From contig DATGLL010000035.1 in NCBI GenBank assembly GCA_035294145.1, forward strand, positions 1-37,559: 37,559 nucleotides of DNA. The letters run 5' to 3'. Of the stretch, positions 1 to 7,234 are shown piece after piece. A model generated the notes under the pieces. That model saw nothing but the letters and a program-made list of their open reading frames with translations, was not told where the DNA came from and ran no database searches. Source of the DNA: CADDZO01 sp035294145 (lineage in GTDB: Bacteria; Chloroflexota; Dormibacteria; Dormibacterales; Dormibacteraceae). The position numbers and the translations under genes were made by a program. Each line of letters starts with the position of its first letter. Position 1 is the first letter of the stretch.

Positions 1-2
1 TC

Positions 3-539
3 GAGTACGACACCTCCTTCTTCGACAGCGATCCCTTCGAGCCCGTCCCGGGCGGCACCATGAGCCTCTGGCCGTTCCAGATCGGGCGCTTCTGGGAGCT
101 GCCCTACACGCTCCCCCAGGACTCCACCCTGGTCGACCTGCTGGGGGAACGGACGCCTCGTCTCTGGCTGGAGAAGGTGGACTACGTGAGCCGGCACTGC
201 GGGATGGCGCTTCTCAACTCCCACCCCGACTACCTCCGTCACGCCCGGTACTGGTCCGTGTACGAGGCCTTCCTGGGCGAGATGCGCGCCCGTGAGGGCT
301 ACTGGCACGCGCTTCCCCGGGAGGTCGCTCGGTGGTGGCGACGGCGGGCCGAGGGGGGGCACGCGGCCGCGCTCGCGGGCGGGCGGGAGGCCCGGCTGCA
401 CCGCCCGGCGGAAGGGCGGGTGGAGGTGGCACCGCCGGCCGGGAGCGGCCCCCCGGCGCCGTTCTCCGGCGACGGGGAGCGCGGACCCGGGGAGGCCGCC
501 GGTTCCGGCGGTGCCGGGCGGCCGATCCTGCCCCGCTGA
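3..539 (+). CDS. C-terminal part of a polysaccharide deacetylase-like protein (5' end outside window)
   Basis: The reading frame is open from the first bases of the window, so the protein begins upstream; an internal ATG at 60 is not the likely start. The visible part carries the run PGGTMSLWPF, the phrase LPYTLPQD, then LLNSHPDY and WHALPREVARWW. I recognise this pattern from the C-terminal half of deacetylase-like proteins found in exopolysaccharide loci. The NodB catalytic Asp and His motifs would lie upstream and cannot be seen. The last 60 or so residues are low-complexity Gly/Pro/Arg and probably disordered. It sits 108 bp before a sugar epimerase, consistent with a role in modifying surface sugars. 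The family assignment is from memory of motifs only. Confidence 0.6.
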   Translation, partial: EYDTSFFDSDPFEPVPGGTMSLWPFQIGRFWELPYTLPQDSTLVDLLGERTPRLWLEKVDYVSRHCGMALLNSHPDYLRHARYWSVYEAFLGEMRAREGYWHALPREVARWWRRRAEGGHAAALAGGREARLHRPAEGRVEVAPPAGSGPPAPFSGDGERGPGEAAGSGGAGRPILPR

Positions 540-647
540 CGGGTGGTCGGCCCCCGACACATGTCCCGGCCGGGCGCCGTCTCGACCCAGGCCGCCCCTG
601 GGGTGTCCCATGCGCCGTGCCCGTCGAGTACGGCCACACTATGTCCA

Positions 648-1658
648 GTGAAGCTCCAGGGCAGGCGTGTCCTGGTCACCGGTGGGGCAGGGTTCATCGG
701 CAGCCATGTCGTGGAGCTGCTGGCATGCGCCAACCAGGTGACCGTGCTCGACGACCTCTCGGTGGGTCGAGTGGAGAACCTCGCCTCGGTCGCCTCGCGG
801 GTCCGGGTCGTCCGCGGCGACATCACCGATCGTGACCTCGTGGCCGAGGTCGCCCGGGAGGCCGAGGTCATCGTCCACATGGCCGTGGTCTGCCTCCGCG
901 AGTCCATCGGTGACCCGCTGCGGACGTTCCTGGTGAACGACCTCGGGACCCTCAACCTGCTGCTGGCGACCCGGGGCGCGGCGCGCCTGCGGCGGTTCGT
1001 CTATGTGTCGTCCTCGGAGGTCTACGGGAGCGCCCTGCGGTTGCCGATGGACGAGGAGCACCCGCTGCGTCCCATGACGCCGTACGCCGCGAGCAAGCTC
1101 GCCGGCGAGGTGCACGCGCTCGCCTTCTCCCGTACCTACGGCCTGCCCGTGGTGGTGGTGAGGCCCTTCAACGCCTATGGGCCTCGGGCGTACCTGCGCG
1201 GGACGAGCGGCGAACTCATCCCGCGCCTGGCGGCCCGGGCCCTGGCCGGGCGGCCGCTGGTGGTCTTCGGCGATGGGAGCCAGACCCGCGACTTCACCTG
1301 GGTGGGCGACGTCGCCCGGGGGATCGTGCTGGCGGCGGAGTGTGATGCGCTCCTCGGTGAGTGCGTCAACATCGCCCGGGGGGAGCCGGTGAGCGTGCTC
1401 CGGGTGGCGGAGCTGATTCGGGAGCTGACCGGGACCCCGGTGCCCATCGAGCATCACCCAGCCCGGCCGGGGGACGTCGCCCAGCACCATGCCGACGTGC
1501 GTCGTGGCTATCGTCTCCTGGGCTTTCGGGCGAGGACGAGCATTGAGGAGGGCCTCGCCCGGTACCTCGAGTGGCTGCGACGCCAGCCCGGCGACCCCGC
1601 CTCCTGGCTGGATGGGGAGGAGGTGGTGAACTGGCGGCCCGCCCCGATGGCGGACTGA
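648..1658 (+). CDS. NAD-dependent nucleotide-sugar epimerase/dehydratase (extended SDR)
   Basis: This is a cytosolic extended short-chain dehydrogenase/reductase of about 336 residues, the usual family length. The N-terminal Rossmann motif TGGAGFIGSH lies at residues 10-19, and the catalytic YxxxK appears as YAASK near residue 148, preceded by the VSSSEVYG segment. The family interconverts or dehydrates UDP-, GDP- or dTDP-sugars; the exact substrate cannot be read from the sequence. I chose the GTG at 648 because homology starts immediately after it (KLQGRRVLVTGG). The in-frame ATG at 543 would add 35 residues of unlikely composition. A second SDR follows with overlap, and the pair probably supplies activated sugars to the glycosyltransferases downstream. 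Confidence 0.88.
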   Translation: MKLQGRRVLVTGGAGFIGSHVVELLACANQVTVLDDLSVGRVENLASVASRVRVVRGDITDRDLVAEVAREAEVIVHMAVVCLRESIGDPLRTFLVNDLGTLNLLLATRGAARLRRFVYVSSSEVYGSALRLPMDEEHPLRPMTPYAASKLAGEVHALAFSRTYGLPVVVVRPFNAYGPRAYLRGTSGELIPRLAARALAGRPLVVFGDGSQTRDFTWVGDVARGIVLAAECDALLGECVNIARGEPVSVLRVAELIRELTGTPVPIEHHPARPGDVAQHHADVRRGYRLLGFRARTSIEEGLARYLEWLRRQPGDPASWLDGEEVVNWRPAPMAD

Positions 1659-2659
1659 GCGGCCGGATCGCCCTCACCGGAGGAGGTGGCTTCATCGGCT
1701 CTCACCTGGCCACATGGCTGCGTGCCGCGGGGGCCGAGGTGCTGTTGCTGGGGCCGCCTCCCCTTCGCTCGGCGGCGAGCCGGTCGCTGGTGGAGCGGGG
1801 CGAGGCCCGCTGGGAGAGGCGAGCCTTGGTCGAGGGCCGGGCTCGGCTGACGACCCTGCTCAAGGGTGCCCAAGCCCTCGTCCACCTTGGCTACCGGCCG
1901 CCACGAGGCGAGGGGGCGCTGCTTGCCCTGCGCTCCGAGCTGACCGGCAACGTGCTGGCCACCGCTCGGCTCCTGGAGGCCGCCGCCGATGCCGGCCTCG
2001 CCTACGTCGTCTTCGCCAGCTCGGCTCAGGTCTACCCTCCCCGGGAGGGCAACCGTGAGGACGGTCCGGTCGCCCCGTCCACGCCCTACGCTTGGGCGAA
2101 GCTCCTCCAGGAGGAGCTGGTCAGGGGCTGGGCCCAGGACCTGGGGCGACCAGCGGCGGTGCTTCGCCTGGCCACGGTCTACGGCCCCGGGGAGCCCCCG
2201 CGACGCGCCATCCCCCGCTTCGTCAAGGCTGCGCTCGAGGGGCGGCCGCTGCACGTCGACGGTCGAGGTGACCATCGCTTCGCCCCGGTGTTCGTGGCCG
2301 ACGTGGTTGCCGCCTTCGCCGCCGCGCTGCGTGCCCGAGCCGATGGGACCTACAACGTCGCTGGCCAGCCCCGGACCATCCGGGAGGTGGCGGAGCTGGT
2401 GGTCGCCTTGTGCGGGACCGAGGTCCCGATCGAAGAGTCCGGGAGCGCGCCCCGCCAGGTGCCGCTCTGCGATGTCTCCAAGGCGGAGCGAGCCCTGGGC
2501 CTGAGCTGGACGGCCTTGGAGGTGGGGCTGCAGGAGGAGATCCGCTGGTTTCGCCAGCGGCTCCCGGCGACGCTCTCCCGTCCCTCGAGGTCGCCGGGGG
2601 AGGGTGATCTGGCCTCAGGCGAGCCGGGCGGGACCTCGGTGCCACATCGGGTGGGGTGA
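1571..2659 (+). CDS. Second NAD-dependent nucleotide-sugar epimerase (extended SDR)
   Basis: This is an extended SDR with the dinucleotide motif GGGGFIGSH and catalytic YAWAK preceded by FASSAQVYPP. It is only moderately similar to its neighbour, so it probably acts on a different sugar. The start is uncertain. The ATG at 1571 would give an 88-bp overlap with the previous gene and a poor N-terminal extension of about 30 residues. Homology begins near 1664, and a strong GGGGAGGAGG sequence at 1614-1623 would suit a non-canonical CTG start at 1631. No ATG or GTG lies in frame between these points. It ends 171 bp before the sugar transferase, so it closes the first transcription block unless the gap is read through. 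Confidence 0.85.
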   Translation: MAATPARRPRLLAGWGGGGELAARPDGGLSGRIALTGGGGFIGSHLATWLRAAGAEVLLLGPPPLRSAASRSLVERGEARWERRALVEGRARLTTLLKGAQALVHLGYRPPRGEGALLALRSELTGNVLATARLLEAAADAGLAYVVFASSAQVYPPREGNREDGPVAPSTPYAWAKLLQEELVRGWAQDLGRPAAVLRLATVYGPGEPPRRAIPRFVKAALEGRPLHVDGRGDHRFAPVFVADVVAAFAAALRARADGTYNVAGQPRTIREVAELVVALCGTEVPIEESGSAPRQVPLCDVSKAERALGLSWTALEVGLQEEIRWFRQRLPATLSRPSRSPGEGDLASGEPGGTSVPHRVG

Positions 2660-2830
2660 GGTCCCCGTCTGTCCCGGTCGGCTGGGACTAAGACCTAGGG
2701 CATGCGGATGCAGGCCCATTGCATGCGTCATGCGGCGCTTCCTAGCGTGCAAAGAGGATCGCCACGTGACGTGGCGGCCGATCGGGATGGTGCTCGCCAC
2801 TCGAGTCTGACTGCAGGAGAGACACAGCCG
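2660..2830. promoter_or_regulatory. Intergenic region with a perfect 7-bp inverted repeat
   Basis: This is the only sizeable gap inside the polysaccharide locus. It contains GCCACGTGACGTGGC at 2761-2775, a perfect inverted repeat with 7-bp arms around a single G, typical of a dimeric-regulator site. Just upstream (2700-2740) there are three copies of GCATGCG-like sequence in direct and inverted orientation. No clear sigma-70 -10/-35 pair is visible. I infer that this gap holds the promoter and operator for the downstream run from the sugar transferase onward. The regulator is unknown. Confidence 0.35.
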
Positions 2831-3490
2831 ATGGACCTCAGCTTTGCCGTCATCAGCGAGAACGCGAGTGCCCACCGTCGCCTCTGGTGGAAGCGGGCGC
2901 TGGACCTGGTGGTGGGCGGGGCTTGCCTGGTCGTCGCCTTGCCGGTCATCGGGCTGCTGGCACTGCTGGTGAAGCTGGAGAGTCCGGGGCCGGCCTTCTT
3001 CCGGCAGGAGCGGGTCGGCCGCTTCGGCGTGCCCTTTCGCATCTTCAAGCTGCGCACCATGCGCGTGGGATGCGATGACGCGCCCCACCGGGAGGCAGCT
3101 GCCGCCTGGTTCGCCGGCCGCGCCGTCGACGACCGCTACAAGACGCTGGCCGATCCTCGCATCACCCGGGTGGGCCGGGTCCTGCGTCGGCTCGACCTGG
3201 ACGAGCTGCCCCAGCTCTTCAACGTGATGCGAGGCGAGATGAGCCTGGTCGGACCCCGGCCCGCCATCCCCTACGAGCTGGTGCACTACCAGCCCCAGTA
3301 CCTGGAACGGTTTCTGGTCCCGCCTGGCATCACCGGGCTCTGGCAGGTGACGCGACGAGAGTGCCTGTCGGCGCCCGAGATGATGCAGCTGGACCTGCGA
3401 TATGTGAAGGAGGCGTCTCCGTTGCTCGACCTGAAGATCTTGCTGAAGACGGTGCCTGCCTTGGTGGCGGCGGCTCTGTGGAGGTCCTGA
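2831..3490 (+). CDS. Initiating sugar-phosphate transferase (bacterial sugar transferase family)
   Basis: This is a membrane-bound polyprenyl-phosphate hexose-1-phosphate transferase of the WcaJ/RfbP/PglC type. It starts assembly of a surface polysaccharide repeat on the lipid carrier. The 219-residue protein has one N-terminal hydrophobic segment (about 25-46), then the family signatures in order: QERVGRFG, FKLRTM, DELPQLFNV, MSLVGPRPA, PGITGLWQV and DLRYV. This is the compact form with only the catalytic domain; the long forms with extra transmembrane segments are absent. The ATG at 2831 has GCAGGAGAG about 8 bases upstream. An in-frame ATG at 2702 would add 43 residues of unlikely sequence. 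It is the first gene after the regulatory gap. Confidence 0.92.
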   Translation: MDLSFAVISENASAHRRLWWKRALDLVVGGACLVVALPVIGLLALLVKLESPGPAFFRQERVGRFGVPFRIFKLRTMRVGCDDAPHREAAAAWFAGRAVDDRYKTLADPRITRVGRVLRRLDLDELPQLFNVMRGEMSLVGPRPAIPYELVHYQPQYLERFLVPPGITGLWQVTRRECLSAPEMMQLDLRYVKEASPLLDLKILLKTVPALVAAALWRS

Positions 3491-3494
3491 GGCG

Positions 3495-4985
3495 GTGGGA
3501 TCCTCCCCGTTGAAGACGGTCGGAGACGCCATCCGCCGTCGCCACTGGTTGGTCTGGGGAATGGCGATCGTGGCGGCGGTGATGGCGCTGGGGGCAGCTC
3601 ACGTCCGCCATCCGACCTACGAGGCCACCGCGGTCCTCTCGGTCGATGAGTCCCAGGCCCTCGACCAGGGCTTCGATGTGGCCATGCAGGCCGACCAGTA
3701 CGCCACCCAGCGCTTCATCGCCATGGCGACGGAGCAACCGGTCCTCCGGGCGGTCTGCAGCCAGGAGGGAAAGGGGTGCACCCCGCAGACCCTGCAGCGG
3801 CAGATCAAGGCCTCGGCGCTGAGGACCACCGGCCTGATCGGCATCAGCGCCGACGCTTCCACCCCTGGCGACGCAAGCCGCCTGGCCAACGAGGTCGCCC
3901 AGGCGGTGATCCAGCGCAACCAGCAGATCATCAACGCCCAGCTGCAGCCGCAGATCGCCTACTACCAGGGGCAGCTTCAGCAGATCGACCAGCAGATGGC
4001 TCAGGTGCAGCAGGCGATCGCCCAGGTGGAGCTGATCGGCTACTCGGACTCCGGCACCGCCAACCGGGAGGCGCCGCTGCTGGCCCAGCTTGATCGGCTC
4101 CAGAACCAGTACACGAGCACATACGCCAACCTGCAACAGGCGCAGGTCCAGCTCTCCCGGCAGCTGAACGTGCTCACTCTCGACCAGCCTGCCGTCCCGC
4201 CCGCCAAGCCGGTCGATCCCAACCCGAAGCTCTACCTGGCCGTGGGCGTGGCCGGGGGCCTGCTGGTGGGCTTCCTGGTGGCGTTGTTGGCGGAGCGGCT
4301 GCGGGATCGGATCAGCGACGCGGGCGAGCTCGCTGGCGCCACCGGTTGCCGGCTGGTGCTCAACCTCGGTGAGGGGGGACGCCTGGTGGGGCCGGCCTCG
4401 TATGGGATCCTGGCCCATGCGAGCGTCATCGGGCGGCGGGAGCGGGGCTCGGTGCTGCTGGTGGCGGCCTCCCCGGGCGATCAGGTGGACCAGGTGGGGG
4501 TCGACCTCGGCCAGGCGGTGGCCGAGGTCCGCAACCGGGTGCTGGTGGTCCAGTCCTCGGCCGAGCCGGCGGCTCGACGTCAGATCTCGGTCGGGTCGAC
4601 CTCCGAGGTGGTGGTGACCTGCGAGGAGGTCCCGCCCCAGGACGGCTTCGACCTCACCATCCGCTGCCTCCCTCCGCCCTTGCACGGGCCGGCCACGCCG
4701 TGGCTTGAGGCGCCGGCCAGCACCGCCGTGATCGTGGCCACCAAGGGACGCACGCGCTTCAGCGAGGCCAGGCGCACGGGGGACCTCTTACGTCAGGTGG
4801 GGATCGAGCCGGTGGCAGCGGTGCTCTTGCCCAGGAGACCAGCCCAGCGTGCGGTCCCCGGTCCCGAGCTCATCTCCGAGGGGGCCACGACCGACGACGG
4901 CGTGAGGGGGGAGGCGCGCGGCGAGCTCGGCGCTGGCCCATCGGCAGAGCGGGTGGCCGGAGAGACCGTCGGCCGGGAGGGCTGA
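3495..4985 (+). CDS. Wzz/BY-kinase-like chain-length protein with degenerate nucleotide-binding domain
   Basis: The protein has the plan of a polysaccharide co-polymerase. A first membrane segment lies at about 18-36, then an extracytoplasmic part with a Gln-rich coiled coil (about 135-230), the Pro-rich lead-in PAVPPAKPVDPNPKL, and a second membrane segment (about 246-266). The remaining C-terminal half is cytosolic and resembles the position and outline of a CpsD/BY-kinase domain (VLLVAASPGDQVDQVGVDL). The Walker A motif expected there (GEGKT/S) is replaced by GDQVDQV, and no tyrosine cluster is seen at the C-terminus. It is therefore probably a non-catalytic regulator of chain length. It begins at a GTG four bases after the sugar transferase stop. 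Confidence 0.75.
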   Translation: MGSSPLKTVGDAIRRRHWLVWGMAIVAAVMALGAAHVRHPTYEATAVLSVDESQALDQGFDVAMQADQYATQRFIAMATEQPVLRAVCSQEGKGCTPQTLQRQIKASALRTTGLIGISADASTPGDASRLANEVAQAVIQRNQQIINAQLQPQIAYYQGQLQQIDQQMAQVQQAIAQVELIGYSDSGTANREAPLLAQLDRLQNQYTSTYANLQQAQVQLSRQLNVLTLDQPAVPPAKPVDPNPKLYLAVGVAGGLLVGFLVALLAERLRDRISDAGELAGATGCRLVLNLGEGGRLVGPASYGILAHASVIGRRERGSVLLVAASPGDQVDQVGVDLGQAVAEVRNRVLVVQSSAEPAARRQISVGSTSEVVVTCEEVPPQDGFDLTIRCLPPPLHGPATPWLEAPASTAVIVATKGRTRFSEARRTGDLLRQVGIEPVAAVLLPRRPAQRAVPGPELISEGATTDDGVRGEARGELGAGPSAERVAGETVGREG

Positions 4986-4987
4986 GC

Positions 4988-7234
4988 GTGGGGTCGGCAC
5001 CGAGGACGCTCGCCCTGGCATGGGCTCCCTTCCAGGCCCGCACCGTCGCCTTGGCCGGGGCGCTCGGGGGGGAGGCGTGCTTCGTAACCAGCGGCCGACG
5101 GCGGGGGATGGCCACGGCGCCGCTGCGCTACCTGGAGTGTGCGCTGCGCACCTGGCGCCACCTTGAGGAGCGGCGCCCCGAGCGGGTGCTGGTCATCACC
5201 CCACCGGTGGTGGCGCCCGTGGTGGCGTGGGCGTGGTGCCGCCGGCGGGGCGCGGCGCTCGTCATCGACTGCCACACCGACACCTTCCACGCCCCCCGGT
5301 GGCGTTGGGCACGTCCGCTCCATCGCTGGCTGTTGCGACGGAGCCGGGTGGCCTTGGTCCACACCGAGGAGGCGCTGGAGCTGGTCCAGGCCTGGGGGAT
5401 CCGCGGCTTGTTGGTGCCCGACGACGTCCCCGGCCCCGAGGAGATGGAGCTTCACGGGGAGGGGACGCTCGGGGAGCCTCCGGCTCCGTCGAGCGCCGCT
5501 CCCCGGCCAACGGTCCTGGTGGCGGGCAGCCTCGACGGCAACGAGCCGGTGGCGGAGACGGTGGCGGCGGCGGCCTTGCTGCCCCAAGTCGAGTTCCGGT
5601 TCACGGGCGACCCTGCGAACATCCCCCGCGCGCTTCGTGAGACGGCGCCCGCAAACGTGGTGTTCACCGGCTTTCTGCCCTACCCACGCTTCCTCGGCGA
5701 GATGGCGGCCGCCCACGTGGTGGCGGTGTTCAGCACCGACCCCCACATCATGAACCGGGCTGCGTTCGAGGCCGTGGGGCTGGGACGGCCTCTCGTCCTC
5801 TCCGACCTGCCGGGGCTCCGGGCGCGGTTCGCGGCCGGCGCCGTCTTCACCCCCAACCGGCCTCGGGCGATGGCCCAGGCGATCGCGTCCGCGCTTGAGG
5901 AGCGCGTCGCCTTGGCCGCGCGGAGCCGAGCCCTGGCCCAGGACCTGCGTCGCCAGCGGGCGGATGCCCTGGAGCGCCTCGGACGTCTGCTCGCCGATGG
6001 GGACGGGACGCGGCTCCCGGCCCGGGTGCTGCGCATCACCCAGCACCCCTACCCGCAGATGCCCACCGTCGCCAGGGACGTCCGCGAGCTCTTGGAGCGG
6101 GGCTACGAGGTGGATCTCATCTGCGCCCAGGGGGGCTCGAGCCCGCAGCCGTCGGGCGCCTCCACCGGTCCCCAGCCCGGGCTGCGGGTGTATCGGATTC
6201 CCATCGGGCATCGCCGGCGCCCCGCCATCCGCTACCCCCTCGAGTACGCCGCCTTCTTCCTCGCCGCGCTGGGGCTAGCGGGGGTGCTCGGCCTCCGACG
6301 CCGCTACGCCGTGGTCCAGGTCGACAACCTGCCCGACTTGCTGGCCTTCGCCGCCGCTGTCCCCCGCTGGCGGGGGGCACGGGTCGTCTTCAACATGTAC
6401 GAGCTGGCGCCCGAGATGGTGACCGCGCGGTTCGACGGCCGGCTCGGGGAGGTGGCCTCGAGGGTGGCGCGGGCGATGGAGTGGGCGGCGACTCGGTGGG
6501 CCGACCACGTGATCGTGGTCAGCCGTCCCTGCTTCGACCAGCTCAGGGCCCGTGGCCTGAACCCGGGCAAGGTGTCCGTGGTCCCGAACACCATCGCGTT
6601 GCCCTCCGACCTGCCGCCGGCCCAGCGGGACGGCCGGGTCCTGGTCACCCACTCCACCCTGGTCGAGCGCTACGGCGTCCACGTGGCCATTCGGGCCCTG
6701 GCGCTGCTCCGGGAGCGGTGGCCCGACCTCCGGCTCAAGATCCTGGGCGATGGGGAGGCGCGACCGGCCCTGGAGCGGCTCGCGTGCGAGCTGGGGGTCG
6801 AGGAACAGGTGTGCTTCACCGGCCTGCTGCCATGGCCTCGGGCGGTGGCCGAGGTCCGACGGGCGAGGCTGGGGCTGGTCACGATCCTCCCTGACCGCTA
6901 CACCCCCTTCCTGCTCCCGACCAAGCTGCTCGAGTACGCCCAGCTCGGGGTGCCGGCCGTGTGCTCGCGACTGCCCACCATCGAGGCCTACTTCCCCGAG
7001 GAGGCCGTCGCCTACACCAGGCCGGGCGATCCCGACGAGGTGGCGGCCCAGGTGGAGCGTCTGCTCAGGGAGCCGGAGGCGGCCCGCCGACAGGCCGAGC
7101 GAGCGGCCGAGGTCGTCGGAGCGATCAGCTGGGATCAGGTGAGGCCCCGCTACCTCACCGCGCTCGGGCTCGATGGACGGAACGGTGATCGGGTGGCGGA
7201 GCCGGCCCGTGGCGTGGAGGTGCTTCCGCGCTGA
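4988..7234 (+). CDS. Tandem double glycosyltransferase (two GT4-like units)
   Basis: This 748-residue cytosolic protein contains two GT-B glycosyltransferase units in series. Unit 1 (about 1-345) has the donor-binding half with VLVAGSLDGNEPV, FTGFLPYPRFLGEMAAAHV and FEAVGLGRPLVLSDLPG. Unit 2 (about 350-735) opens with VLRITQHPYPQMPTVARDV and contains VSVVPNTI, LKILGDGEARPALE, CFTGLLPW and KLLEYAQLGVPAV. Each unit should move a sugar from a nucleotide donor to the growing lipid-linked chain; specificities are unknown. Unit 1 is shorter and its acceptor half is less typical. The GTG start lies two bases after the upstream stop, and the stop overlaps the next ATG (TGATG), so translation is probably coupled on both sides. 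Confidence 0.85.
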   Translation: MGSAPRTLALAWAPFQARTVALAGALGGEACFVTSGRRRGMATAPLRYLECALRTWRHLEERRPERVLVITPPVVAPVVAWAWCRRRGAALVIDCHTDTFHAPRWRWARPLHRWLLRRSRVALVHTEEALELVQAWGIRGLLVPDDVPGPEEMELHGEGTLGEPPAPSSAAPRPTVLVAGSLDGNEPVAETVAAAALLPQVEFRFTGDPANIPRALRETAPANVVFTGFLPYPRFLGEMAAAHVVAVFSTDPHIMNRAAFEAVGLGRPLVLSDLPGLRARFAAGAVFTPNRPRAMAQAIASALEERVALAARSRALAQDLRRQRADALERLGRLLADGDGTRLPARVLRITQHPYPQMPTVARDVRELLERGYEVDLICAQGGSSPQPSGASTGPQPGLRVYRIPIGHRRRPAIRYPLEYAAFFLAALGLAGVLGLRRRYAVVQVDNLPDLLAFAAAVPRWRGARVVFNMYELAPEMVTARFDGRLGEVASRVARAMEWAATRWADHVIVVSRPCFDQLRARGLNPGKVSVVPNTIALPSDLPPAQRDGRVLVTHSTLVERYGVHVAIRALALLRERWPDLRLKILGDGEARPALERLACELGVEEQVCFTGLLPWPRAVAEVRRARLGLVTILPDRYTPFLLPTKLLEYAQLGVPAVCSRLPTIEAYFPEEAVAYTRPGDPDEVAAQVERLLREPEAARRQAERAAEVVGAISWDQVRPRYLTALGLDGRNGDRVAEPARGVEVLPR

